Source: M55B154 sp964486725 | Lineage (GTDB): Bacteria > Spirochaetota > UBA4802 > UB4802 | Direction of reading: 5' to 3' | Length of the DNA: 30,760 nucleotides | Assembly (NCBI GenBank): GCA_964486725.1 | Contig: CAZAOK010000043.1 | Span: 1-30,760, forward strand | Shown here: piece after piece, positions 8,124-15,738 of the stretch | Layout: each line of letters begins with the position of its first letter | Position numbering within the stretch: position 1 is the stretch's first letter | The notes under the pieces: model-generated | What the model saw: the letters and a program-made list of their open reading frames with translations, nothing else | Database searches by the model: none | What the model was told of the DNA's origin: nothing | Position numbers and translations under genes: made by a program

Positions 8124-8131
8124 GGTATACT
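8124..8131 (+). promoter_or_regulatory. Extended -10 element just before the DRTGG gene (possible leaderless transcript)
   Basis: TG-G-TATACT (8123-8131) is a textbook extended -10. Transcription would begin about 7 bases on, at or next to the ATG at 8138. No ribosome-binding site lies at a useful distance before that ATG, which fits a leaderless message. A TTGACG at 8068-8073 further up has no well-spaced -10. Confidence 0.4.
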
Positions 8132-8137
8132 ATTTAT

Positions 8138-8497
8138 ATGAAATTAAGTGAAATCCGAACTCTTCTTAATGCCGATATCTTAAATGGCGAAGAAATGCTG
8201 GAAGAAATCGATGTGTCAACAGCATTCGCGTCTGACCTGTTGAGTGATGTCCTGGCATATGCCAAGGAACACGCTCTCTTTATCACCGGTTTAACAAATC
8301 CCCAGGTAATCAGAACGGTTGAAGTGCTTGATCTGATCGGCGTTGTATTCGTACGGGGCAAGGTACCCCAGATGGATACTGTCGAACTGGCAAAAAGAAA
8401 GGGTATTCCTATACTAAGAACAAAATGTATTATGTTTGAAACATGCGGCCGGTTGTACGGTGCAGGGGTTAAGGCATCAATAGAAAAGGTTGATTGA
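8138..8497 (+). CDS. DRTGG-domain regulatory protein
   Basis: The 119-residue protein is a single DRTGG domain: an N-terminal MKLSEIRTLLNADILNG, then VSTAFASDLLSDVLAYAK, LFITGLTNPQVIRTVEVLDL, and VVFVRGKVP with GIPILRTKCIMFETCGRLY toward the end. DRTGG domains are thought to be ligand-binding regulatory modules. In Clostridia, Thermotogae and others, stand-alone copies lie next to small ATPases and, often, genes of electron-bifurcating [FeFe] hydrogenases. Here only the regulatory pair is present. The stop codon overlaps the TTG start of the next gene, so the two are translationally coupled. Confidence 0.85.
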   Translation: MKLSEIRTLLNADILNGEEMLEEIDVSTAFASDLLSDVLAYAKEHALFITGLTNPQVIRTVEVLDLIGVVFVRGKVPQMDTVELAKRKGIPILRTKCIMFETCGRLYGAGVKASIEKVD

Positions 8498-9300
8498 TAG
8501 TAGAAATGATGAAGGGCGCCTACGGATATTCATTGAAGGGAGGAGACTTTGCCAATGCCGGAAGAATATCCACGTCCATAAAGCGCCAGCTTAAAGAAAA
8601 TGACTATCCCGGAAAAATAATTCAACGGGTTGCCATTGTTACCTATGAGTCAGAGATTAACGTGGCATCATACGCGCAAGTGGGGTATTTTTTTGTATAC
8701 TTCGATGAGCAAAGCGTAAAGATTGTTATAAAGGACAGGGGTAGTGGTATACAGGATGTAAGGCTTGCCATGCAGGAAGGGTTCTCAACAGCTTCTGACG
8801 AGGTAAGACGTCTTGGCTTCGGTGCGGGAATGGGTTTGCCGAATATAAAAAAGTACGCGCATAAACTCACCATCAATTCCAAACCGGGAACAGGAACCAG
8901 GTTATTTGTATATATAAATCTCGAAAAAACCGGCAAGGGAGCAGGTACTATGGCGATTACCATGCAGAATGTTCTGGACAAATCAAATTTTACACTACTG
9001 AATGATTCCGTCGATCTGTCGCAGGAAGTATCCGGTGGTTACGTGGGTGACATGCTGAGCGATGTAAACGCGAACGGGCGAAAGGGTAACGTATGGATTA
9101 CAATGCTTACCCATCCCAATGCGATAGCAGTTGCTTCGCTTAAGGATTTCGCGGGTATAATTATCACGGGTGGAATACAGCCTGCTGATGATTATATCAT
9201 GAGAGCAGATGAGGAGGGTATCCCCGTCCTTTTTACCGATCTTTCTTCTTACGAGGCTGTTATTCTTCTGTCATCAATGGGCGTAGAAGGAAATCATTAA
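8494..9300 (+). CDS. GHKL ATPase (anti-sigma type) fused to a DRTGG domain
   Basis: Residues about 10-145 are a serine-kinase/anti-sigma-type ATPase: YSLKGGDFANAGRISTSIKR, a degenerate N-box (VAIVTYESEINVASYA), KDRGSGIQDV (D-x-G-x-G), and the glycine-rich LGFGAGMGLPNIKKYA followed by SKPGTGTRL. Residues about 155-265 are a second DRTGG domain (MQNVLDKSNFTLLNDSVDLS, then VSGGYVGDMLSDV and GIIITGGIQP). The start is taken as TTG 8494 inside the previous stop codon; ATG 8506 is possible. In the N-box the usual Asn-Ala-x-x-His reads Asn-Val-Ala-Ser-Tyr. Together with the upstream DRTGG protein it looks like a ligand-controlled switch. The output is unknown. Confidence 0.82.
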   Translation: MIVEMMKGAYGYSLKGGDFANAGRISTSIKRQLKENDYPGKIIQRVAIVTYESEINVASYAQVGYFFVYFDEQSVKIVIKDRGSGIQDVRLAMQEGFSTASDEVRRLGFGAGMGLPNIKKYAHKLTINSKPGTGTRLFVYINLEKTGKGAGTMAITMQNVLDKSNFTLLNDSVDLSQEVSGGYVGDMLSDVNANGRKGNVWITMLTHPNAIAVASLKDFAGIIITGGIQPADDYIMRADEEGIPVLFTDLSSYEAVILLSSMGVEGNH

Positions 9301-9311
9301 GCACGGGACAG

Positions 9312-10025
9312 TTACTCGACTGCCTGGTTCAGAATGTTTCGAATTATATACGAAGCAGCAGTCAGCCCCATGGCACCGGGCATATAAGACAGGCTTCCAA
9401 GCACCTGGCTGGATCCATTGTTCGTCTCTTCTGAATTTGTAGTGACCCTGTGTTCTTCTGAATAAATGCAGGTGACCCCGCTTGATATACCGTCTTGTTT
9501 CAGCCTTTTCCTGATTCTTTTCGCGAGCGGGCAGTATTCTGATTTGCTGATATCCCTGATTTTCAGCCGAAGAGGATCAAAAGCCCTGGCAGCACCCATG
9601 CATGATATGAAAACTGCATTACGATTGTATAACTCGCTGATGAGTCGTATCTTCGGTTCTCTTTCATCAATAGCGTCAACAGCGTATTGTATATTGCCAG
9701 GAAGCAAGTCGGCGCAATTGCTGACGGTTATACGTTCCTGTATGGCAGTAACACGGGCTGAAGGGTTTATGTCGTGAATCCTGCTGATTGCCACATCGAT
9801 CTTGGGCATGTTGATGGTGCTTTCAAGGGCAAAAAGCTGCCTGTTCAGGTTGCTTGGGTCAACTGTATCATAATCAATAATATACAGGTGACCAACACCA
9901 GCCCTGGCAAGGGCCTCTACCGCGAATGATCCCACACCGCCAAGTCCTGCTACCAGAACATGGGCGCTTTCAAGCTTCTTGAGGCCTTCTTTACCTACAA
10001 GTATTTCTGTTCTTGAAAATATCAT
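9312..10025 (-). CDS. tcdA: tRNA threonylcarbamoyladenosine dehydratase (TcdA/CsdL)
   Basis: The 237-residue protein is an E1-like ThiF/MoeB-fold enzyme. The N-terminus FSRTEILVGKEGLKKLESAH is typical of TcdA, followed by the nucleotide-binding GLGGVG (28-33), the acidic strand IIDYDTVDPSNLNRQ and AVDAIDEREPKIRL. TcdA uses ATP to cyclise t6A37 of tRNA to ct6A. The family is about 240-270 residues, so this is full length, though on the short side. Its ATG overlaps the tatD stop (TAATG), so it is the third gene of the yjbQ-tatD-tcdA operon. No csdA/csdE sulfur genes are nearby. Confidence 0.88.
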   Translation of the reverse strand: MIFSRTEILVGKEGLKKLESAHVLVAGLGGVGSFAVEALARAGVGHLYIIDYDTVDPSNLNRQLFALESTINMPKIDVAISRIHDINPSARVTAIQERITVSNCADLLPGNIQYAVDAIDEREPKIRLISELYNRNAVFISCMGAARAFDPLRLKIRDISKSEYCPLAKRIRKRLKQDGISSGVTCIYSEEHRVTTNSEETNNGSSQVLGSLSYMPGAMGLTAASYIIRNILNQAVE

Positions 10026-10795
10026 TAGATGGGCAGCCCGAATATTTTTTGGGCATTAATGGTAGTTGTATGGGCAATTTCATCCTCGGCAATCCCCAGT
10101 ATTTCTGAAACAGCGGTAAGGGTATACCTGATATTGGCGGGAACATTAATGCTGTCCCCTTTCTCCACCGGGGGAATATCAGGGCTGTCGGTTTCCAGCA
10201 CCAGGTAATGGGGATATATGTATTCCAGTACTTTTGCTTTTTTCGTACTGTTACGATGGGTTACTGCTCCCCCCATCGAAAAACTCATACCATAGGGAAT
10301 CAATTGTTTTGCCACTTCAACATTTCCCGAATACGAATGGATTACACCCCCCGCGTCGGATATGCCGGTTCGTTTAAAAGACTGAATTAACTCTGAAAAC
10401 GCCCCACGGCAGTGAATTATAAGGGGAAGATCAAGTTCACGTGCCATTATCACCTGGTCTTCAAATACCGACTGTTGCAGCGCGAAACCGGGTGACTCAA
10501 TTTTTTTGTCCAGGCCGGTCTCGCCGATGGCAACCGTTTTGCCGGTAATGAAGGATGGAATATCGTGAATCCTGGTAATGTCCTTCTCGGAAATGTACCA
10601 GGGATGTATGCCGGGGGCGCAATACACACAGTCGAACCGTTCCGTAAGAAGGGCTGACTCTTCCCAGCCGTCGGGTGTAATGGCATTTGTGATCATGGCA
10701 ACAATCCCCGCGTGTGTGGCATCATCGATTATTGAATCCAGGTTGTCCCTGAAATGGCTGCTGTTCAGGTGGCAATGCACGTCAACCAGTTTCAT
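10025..10795 (-). CDS. tatD: TatD-family metal-dependent hydrolase
   Basis: The 256-residue protein has every TatD metal ligand: HxH at His7/His9 (DVHCHLNSS), Glu92 in VAIGETGLD, His128 in LIIHCRG, His153 in GVIHSYSGN, and Asp203 in LETDSPDIPP. The family folds as a TIM barrel and includes exonucleases that act on 3' DNA/RNA ends, although many members have uncertain substrates. The stop overlaps the tcdA start and the start is 3 bp after the yjbQ stop, so all three genes form one operon. It is full length and I see no defects. I use the family name; the exact orthologue (TatD, YcfH or YjjV) cannot be told. Confidence 0.9.
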   Translation of the reverse strand: MKLVDVHCHLNSSHFRDNLDSIIDDATHAGIVAMITNAITPDGWEESALLTERFDCVYCAPGIHPWYISEKDITRIHDIPSFITGKTVAIGETGLDKKIESPGFALQQSVFEDQVIMARELDLPLIIHCRGAFSELIQSFKRTGISDAGGVIHSYSGNVEVAKQLIPYGMSFSMGGAVTHRNSTKKAKVLEYIYPHYLVLETDSPDIPPVEKGDSINVPANIRYTLTAVSEILGIAEDEIAHTTTINAQKIFGLPI

Positions 10796-10798
10796 GCA

Positions 10799-11218
10799 TC
10801 ATTCCCCGATAATTTTTACAAGCACTCTTTTGGGCCGTCTACCGTCAAATTCACCGTAGTAGATCTGTTCCCACGGGCCAAAGTCAAGTTTTCCGTCGGT
10901 AACAGCAACAACCACTTCCCGTCCCATGATGGTGCGCTTAATATGGGCGTCCCCGTTGTCTTCGCCGGTTCTGTTATGGCGGTATTTGCTGAGGGGTTCA
11001 TGCGGGGCAAGCTCTTCGAGAAAATCATCGAAGTCCTGGATCAACCCGCTTTCGGCATCGTTGATATATACAGAAGCGGTAATATGCATCGCGTTAACGA
11101 GGCATAACCCTTCCCTGATACCGCTTTCGCTTACCAGCTCTGCAACCTTTGAGGTGATATTGATATAATCCCTCCTGGAATTTGTTTGAAATGTAAGATG
11201 CCTGGTGAGAGACTTCAT
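10799..11218 (-). CDS. YjbQ-family protein (UPF0047)
   Basis: The 139-residue protein matches the YjbQ/UPF0047 family: FQTNSRRDYINITSKVAELV, HITASVYINDAESGLIQDF, then DNGDAHIKRTIMG, DGKLDFGPWEQIYYGEFDG and a C-terminal VLVKIIGE. The two conserved histidines of the family are present in HITAS and DAHIK. An E. coli member was reported to have weak thiamine-phosphate synthase activity; the true role is unclear. GGAGGT lies 7 bases before the ATG. It leads the operon yjbQ-tatD-tcdA and diverges from the DUF3015 gene. The 174-bp divergent gap holds promoters for both directions and a strong palindrome. Confidence 0.88.
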   Translation of the reverse strand: MKSLTRHLTFQTNSRRDYINITSKVAELVSESGIREGLCLVNAMHITASVYINDAESGLIQDFDDFLEELAPHEPLSKYRHNRTGEDNGDAHIKRTIMGREVVVAVTDGKLDFGPWEQIYYGEFDGRRPKRVLVKIIGE

Positions 11219-11238
11219 TGTTGACCTCCATTACTTAT

Positions 11239-11267
11239 GTAATACAATTAAGCAAGGTTGTTGTAAA
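11239..11267 (-). promoter_or_regulatory. Putative promoter of yjbQ-tatD-tcdA
   Basis: On the minus strand TTTACA (11267-11262) and TATTAC (11244-11239) are 17 bp apart. The start point would fall near 11232, giving a leader of only about 14 nt with the GGAGGT site at its 5' end. Confidence 0.45.
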
Positions 11268-11293
11268 AAAATTATCCAAAATAAAATAATTTT

Positions 11294-11320
11294 TTTATGA
11301 TTGACAATGTCAATCATAAA
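11294..11320. promoter_or_regulatory. 27-bp perfect palindrome, probable operator
   Basis: The arms TTTATGATTGACA (11294-11306) and its exact complement (11308-11320) flank a single central A at 11307. The left arm contains the TTGACA box of the DUF3015 promoter. The site also lies about 27 bp upstream of the yjbQ -35, so one dimeric regulator could control both directions. No terminator role is likely because nothing is transcribed into it and no T run follows. Confidence 0.6.
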
Positions 11321-11332
11321 TGATTGTATAAT
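11301..11332 (+). promoter_or_regulatory. Putative promoter of the DUF3015 operon
   Basis: A perfect TTGACA (11301-11306) and a perfect TATAAT (11327-11332) are separated by 20 bp, longer than the usual 17. The -35 is buried in the palindrome at 11294-11320. A long spacer with a dyad is seen at promoters that need a regulator to align the boxes, as with MerR-type control, but no such regulator gene is here. Confidence 0.5.
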
Positions 11333-11392
11333 ACTTATAAGAGATTACACAATAATCCTAACACATTTCAATCAAATATTGGAGGTTTTTTC

Positions 11393-11863
11393 ATGAAAAA
11401 AACAGTTTTATTAATGGCTCTCTGCATGTTCGTAGCAGCAGTCAGCATTTCAGAAGCAGGGGTCGTTAGAAACAATGCAGGTTGTGGCCTTGGTTCAATG
11501 GCGTTTGGTGACAAAGATGGTCTTCTTTTTCAGTTGCTTGCATCATCAACAAATGGTATTTGTGGAAACCAGACATTCGGTATGACTTCAGGTACACTGG
11601 GTTGTGCTCCGATGAAAGGCATTGTTTCTAATGAAAAGATCAATAACTATGTTGCAGACAACATGGACAACCTTGCAACTGATATTGCCAAGGGACAGGG
11701 CGAATACCTGAACACTCTTGCGGTACTCATGGATGTTCCTGAAAATGACAGGACTCAGCTATACACAAAGCTCCAGTCAAATTTCAGCAAGATCTATACT
11801 TCTGAGAATGTTACATCGGAAGAAATTGTACAGAACATTTCCAAAGTTACAGACAAAGGTTAA
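11393..11863 (+). CDS. DUF3015 secreted protein
   Basis: The 156-residue protein starts at ATG 11393 with GGAGG 7-8 bases upstream, and opens with a signal peptide (MKKTVLLMALCMFVAAVSIS, cleaved after EAG or nearby). The mature part has the DUF3015 signature: AGCGLGSMAFGDKDG, LLASSTNGICGNQTFGMTSG and LGCAPM, with three conserved cysteines, then a helical tail (VADNMDNLATDIAKGQGEYL). The family is common in Gram-negatives, is periplasmic or envelope-associated, and has no settled function. It lies 7 bp before a DUF4105/Lnb-like gene, a pairing I recall from other bacteria. The first codons upstream from 11324 are open but carry the promoter, not protein. Confidence 0.88.
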   Translation: MKKTVLLMALCMFVAAVSISEAGVVRNNAGCGLGSMAFGDKDGLLFQLLASSTNGICGNQTFGMTSGTLGCAPMKGIVSNEKINNYVADNMDNLATDIAKGQGEYLNTLAVLMDVPENDRTQLYTKLQSNFSKIYTSENVTSEEIVQNISKVTDKG

Positions 11864-11870
11864 TTAAAAA

Positions 11871-13865
11871 TTGACATACTTTTCTTACTTGAGATACGGC
11901 ATGCTCGCAAGTGTCGTATCTCTTTTATTTATACTACAGCTATTGTTTATTACTTCTACTCCGAATGAGGTGTATGGGCAGGATGAAGAGGGTTCGTTTG
12001 ATCACCTTGACAGCCTGGCTGCCACAAAAAACATTTCAGACGAGGAACGAGAGAGGTATGCACGGTCTCTTATTGAGCTTGCGGACAGTAAAAAATTGTA
12101 CGACCGGAAATTATGGTATAACCTGCTACATTATAAAAAAAAATTATTTGGCGTGGAGAGCCTTGTTGACGCTCCACGTTTTTTTCTTGACGAGAACGGC
12201 AAATATGATCCCAGGGCAGAACTGCACGCAACAATACGATATTTTATTATACCCTCTGAATCACTGGAAAATCCAGTCTGCAGGTTTATGGCCCGTTATG
12301 CATGGCTGCGAAAAGAATTACAGATTGATGAAGCCTATGTGCCTGTTGAGAGATGTGAGAAATATAATGAAATAAAAAACCTGGATGAGAATGTAACCGC
12401 TTCAATAGCATTCCCCGCCGGATACATGAACAGTCCCGCTTCAATATTCGGTCACACTCTTATCACCCTTCAATCACGACATAACCCGGGATTGCTGTCA
12501 ACGGCAATCAACTATGCCGCGAGAACCGGTGAAGAATTCGGTCCAGTCTTCGCCTTTCGGGGAATATTCGGCTTATACAATGGGTATTTTTCTATTCAGC
12601 CATACTATGAAAAGGTGCAGGAATACAGCGATATTGATCAGCGTGACATGTGGGAATACCGGCTTAATCTTACACGGGATGAGATAGAAATGCTGATGTT
12701 CCATGTGTGGGAGATGGACAATATTTACTCCAGGTATTATTTCTTTGGAGAAAACTGTTCATATAGTTTACTTTTTCTCCTGGAGGCTGCCAGAAGCGGT
12801 ACAGATATTACCGATAAATTCGGCCTATGGGTTATCCCGGTTGATACAGTCAGGGAAGTAAAAAAAGCGGGTTTCGTAGATGAAGTGATATACCGGCCAT
12901 CACGGGCAACAAAAATAGAACACATGGCATCCTGCCTCGATGATAACGAACAGGAATTGGCAAAAAGAGTCGCACTCGGGGAAGCAGCTCCTGGAGATAT
13001 ACTGGAAGAAGATATTTCAAGGGAAAAGAAAATCAGGATACTTGACCTGGCAACTGATTTTGCCAAGTACAGGTATGCCAGGCGGGAATACCCATTAAAA
13101 AAATATCAGAAGGTTTTTATAGGGACACTGAATGCCCGAAGTCAGCTTGGCAATGAACCGGAAGTTACCTATGAATATGCGCAGCCTGTTTCACCCGAGC
13201 ATGGACACCTGGCCAGCCGTGTCGGCCTTGGCGCGGGTATAAAAGGTACACAGGTTTTTGAGCAGCTGATGTACAGGCCGTCGTATCATGACCTTCTTGA
13301 CAATGACAATGGATATGTTCCGGGCTCACAGATTATCTTTGGCGAAGCAGTTGGAAGGTATTATCATGAGGATTCCAGGTTCGAACTGGAGAAATTTGAT
13401 ATTATAAGCATTGAATCAATTTCACCACGAAACCGTTTCTTTGCTCCAATGAGCTGGAAGGTGAAGACCGGGTTATACAAAAAAACCTTTAGCGAAAATG
13501 AAAGTCATCTTGTATACAGGATTAATACAGGCGGTGGGTACGCATACTCCGTGCCGTATATCGGTACAGTATATGGTATGGTGGAAATGATTGGGGACGG
13601 GGGTCCATCCCTTGATTATAATGTTGCCGCAGGGCCGGGTGCCGTAATTGGAATCATATCACAACCCTTTTCATTCTGGAAAATGCTGATAAAGGTATCA
13701 GATCATTACTACGCCCTGGGGGATACCCATAACTGGTTTGAAGGGGCAATCGGTCACCAGTTGTTTTTTTCAAGAAATTTTAATATTCGCGCAGACTTCA
13801 CGATCAGGCATATTTTCGATACCTGGGAAAATGAAGCGGTCATACAGGCAATGTATTATTTTTAA
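11871..13865 (+). CDS. DUF4105/Lnb-like envelope protein
   Basis: This is a 664-residue protein with an N-terminal hydrophobic signal (MLASVVSLLFILQLLFITS). The central region has the DUF4105 (Lnb N-terminal periplasmic domain) motifs: PASIFGHTLITLQS with His195, ARTGEEFGPVFAFRGIFG, and FFGENCSYSLLFLLEAA with Cys296. His and Cys are the expected catalytic pair, in a Cys-protease-like fold. Lnb proteins of Bdellovibrio and Bacteroides have been reported as lipoprotein N-acyltransferases. In this type the C-terminal 250 residues look like beta-strands ending in an aromatic (QAMYYF), not the membrane helices of Lnb, so the exact activity is uncertain. The start is TTG 11871 or ATG 11901. It sits between DUF3015 and a lipoprotein gene. 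Confidence 0.82.
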   Translation: MTYFSYLRYGMLASVVSLLFILQLLFITSTPNEVYGQDEEGSFDHLDSLAATKNISDEERERYARSLIELADSKKLYDRKLWYNLLHYKKKLFGVESLVDAPRFFLDENGKYDPRAELHATIRYFIIPSESLENPVCRFMARYAWLRKELQIDEAYVPVERCEKYNEIKNLDENVTASIAFPAGYMNSPASIFGHTLITLQSRHNPGLLSTAINYAARTGEEFGPVFAFRGIFGLYNGYFSIQPYYEKVQEYSDIDQRDMWEYRLNLTRDEIEMLMFHVWEMDNIYSRYYFFGENCSYSLLFLLEAARSGTDITDKFGLWVIPVDTVREVKKAGFVDEVIYRPSRATKIEHMASCLDDNEQELAKRVALGEAAPGDILEEDISREKKIRILDLATDFAKYRYARREYPLKKYQKVFIGTLNARSQLGNEPEVTYEYAQPVSPEHGHLASRVGLGAGIKGTQVFEQLMYRPSYHDLLDNDNGYVPGSQIIFGEAVGRYYHEDSRFELEKFDIISIESISPRNRFFAPMSWKVKTGLYKKTFSENESHLVYRINTGGGYAYSVPYIGTVYGMVEMIGDGGPSLDYNVAAGPGAVIGIISQPFSFWKMLIKVSDHYYALGDTHNWFEGAIGHQLFFSRNFNIRADFTIRHIFDTWENEAVIQAMYYF

Positions 13866-13922
13866 GCTTAATGTAATGACAGAAGTCCTAATGAAAACTA
13901 TAAGAATTGAGAGATTGGTATC

Positions 13923-14492
13923 ATGAAAAAATCGGCATGTATTCTCGTGATGATAGTACTTACCGCGTGCGCGTCCCCCTCAAAAGAGAAGAAATCTCAT
14001 TCATGCGTTGAAGCACCGTACCTGTCCTTAAAGCTTTTGGCAGAAAGTACCATTGACCCATGCTCAATATGCGCGAAAAAACTGAAAAGACAGGCTTTTT
14101 CCATTATCGATGAAGAGTTTAAACCCGGCAGAATCCTGTCATTTGGCAATGATTGTTCAATAGTGAAAACAGAAACATGTGATAAAAATGAGTTCACCAT
14201 TTCCAGTTACAGTAATGAAGAATATGTAACCGATCCGAGAGGTGAAAAGCATCCATTCCCGGCTTTCCTTTTCAGGTTTCATACCCGGGGTAACCATCTT
14301 GTAGGTATATCCAGCGCGGATTATACGGAAGAATCTCTGGCGAAGTCATACCAGAAAATTAAGACTGGTGAAAGTGCCAGGGGTAAAGCATTAATAATAA
14401 AATATGAATATGGTGACGGGGCTGCTGCTAATTATTTTGATGAAAGGAATGCCCTTGTAGTCCATGTAAAGATTGTTGCACTGGGGGAATGA
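13923..14492 (+). CDS. Small lipoprotein of unknown function
   Basis: The 189-residue protein has a short signal peptide and a clear lipobox, LTAC, with lipidated Cys16 (MKKSACILVMIVLTACASPS). Mature residues include a C-x-x-C pair at Cys47/Cys50 (DPCSICAKKLKRQ) and two further cysteines (NDCSIVKTETCDKN). The remainder is mixed alpha/beta with no membrane span. It does not match a family I know. It follows the DUF4105 gene by 57 bp on the same strand and could be its partner or substrate. Its stop is 4 bp from the convergent glpC stop, with no terminator between. Confidence 0.72.
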   Translation: MKKSACILVMIVLTACASPSKEKKSHSCVEAPYLSLKLLAESTIDPCSICAKKLKRQAFSIIDEEFKPGRILSFGNDCSIVKTETCDKNEFTISSYSNEEYVTDPRGEKHPFPAFLFRFHTRGNHLVGISSADYTEESLAKSYQKIKTGESARGKALIIKYEYGDGAAANYFDERNALVVHVKIVALGE

Positions 14493-14496
14493 GTAA

Positions 14497-15723
14497 TCAG
14501 TCTCCCGGATTTTTCACACCCCTGACAGCCTTCGCTAAAATGGATATTGGATGGATAACCTCGTATGATGTACTCATTTCGATCTGCCATTTGCATGTCT
14601 CACAGTCAGTAATCACAATTTCCGGTTTAACCGCGTCAATCCTTTCGAAAAGTTCGTTGCCTACATCCTGCGCGATGGTATAGTATTCCGATTTAAACCC
14701 GTACGTACCTGAAATACCACAACACTCGGAGTGCAGCAGCTTAAGGTCGAGGCCCGGAATTTTTCTCAGCACTTCAATGGTATACATGACACCGCCCATG
14801 CGTTCAAGATGGCATGGTGAATGATATGCTGCCTTAAGGTTTACCGGTGCCATTTCAGGGATGTTTCCCTTCTCAAATTCATCGAAAATAAAACGGGTTA
14901 TATAATCAACCCTGTCTGCTATTGGTGAGTTATCAAGCTCCAGCAGGTTAGGGTACTCGTGTTTCATGGCAAGCGCGCAACTTGATGATGATGCGATTAT
15001 CCTCTTGTTGCTGTTACTGACAGCCTTTCCAAGGGACTTGATGTTGAATTTAGCGTTTTTGGTGGCCTTCTTCAGAAAGCCGTTTGCTATCATAGGCACA
15101 CCGCAGCATTTTTCGTCTGTCATTTCCACGCCGTATCCGAGGGCGTTCATTACCGTTATTACATCCTTACCCTGTTGATGGTAATTGTAATTTACGTAGC
15201 AGCCATGAAAGTACAAAACTTTTTTATCATAACCCTGCTGTTCCATGCTGTTCTTGTTGAACCATCTCTCGAATGTTCCCTGTGCGTATTTGGGGAAACG
15301 ACGCTGTTTGGGAATATTCAGAAAAGTATTGAGGAAAAATTTTACGATACCAAGCCCGGTAAAGAAATTAACTATGGGGCTGAACCATGTGGCCACCCCC
15401 CCCATGAGGTCTGTTCTGCTCAGCAGAAAATCCCGTATGCGGCTTGGTTTTAATGATCTTTTTGAATACTTCCATTTCGCGCTTTGAATGATATCAGCTA
15501 TTTTCACATCTGATGGACACGCTATTTCGCAACGCTTGCAGTTGGAACAGTATTTAAGTGATATATCAAGAAGTTCGGGGTTTTTAATTCTCAGCCGCTC
15601 AGTATCAGGTCCGGATTGTTTTGGGCCGGGATACAGGTGGGTTACCCTGGCCACCGGGCAGTAGACGGTGCATACAGTACATTTTATACAGTGGTCGAAG
15701 CTTATGTTTTCAAGTTTAATCAT
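14497..15723 (-). CDS. glpC: Anaerobic glycerol-3-phosphate dehydrogenase subunit C
   Basis: The 408-residue subunit has two ferredoxin-type [4Fe-4S] motifs: Cys12, Cys15, Cys18, Cys22 (CIKCTVCTVYCP) and Cys59, Cys62, Cys65, Cys69 (CSNCKRCEIACP). Two CCG domains follow, with EKCCGVP and SECCGISGTYG, as in heterodisulfide-reductase-like proteins. GlpC anchors the GlpAB dimer at the inner membrane and passes electrons to the quinone pool. Length is close to E. coli GlpC (about 396). It is the last gene of glpABC, 15 bp after glpB. Confidence 0.93.
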   Translation of the reverse strand: MIKLENISFDHCIKCTVCTVYCPVARVTHLYPGPKQSGPDTERLRIKNPELLDISLKYCSNCKRCEIACPSDVKIADIIQSAKWKYSKRSLKPSRIRDFLLSRTDLMGGVATWFSPIVNFFTGLGIVKFFLNTFLNIPKQRRFPKYAQGTFERWFNKNSMEQQGYDKKVLYFHGCYVNYNYHQQGKDVITVMNALGYGVEMTDEKCCGVPMIANGFLKKATKNAKFNIKSLGKAVSNSNKRIIASSSSCALAMKHEYPNLLELDNSPIADRVDYITRFIFDEFEKGNIPEMAPVNLKAAYHSPCHLERMGGVMYTIEVLRKIPGLDLKLLHSECCGISGTYGFKSEYYTIAQDVGNELFERIDAVKPEIVITDCETCKWQIEMSTSYEVIHPISILAKAVRGVKNPGD

Positions 15724-15738
15724 GGTTAATGTCTCTCG

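Noticed and set aside
10754..11168. Plus-strand ORFs antisense to yjbQ
   Set aside because: They are shadows of a well-supported gene with clear YjbQ motifs and a ribosome-binding site.
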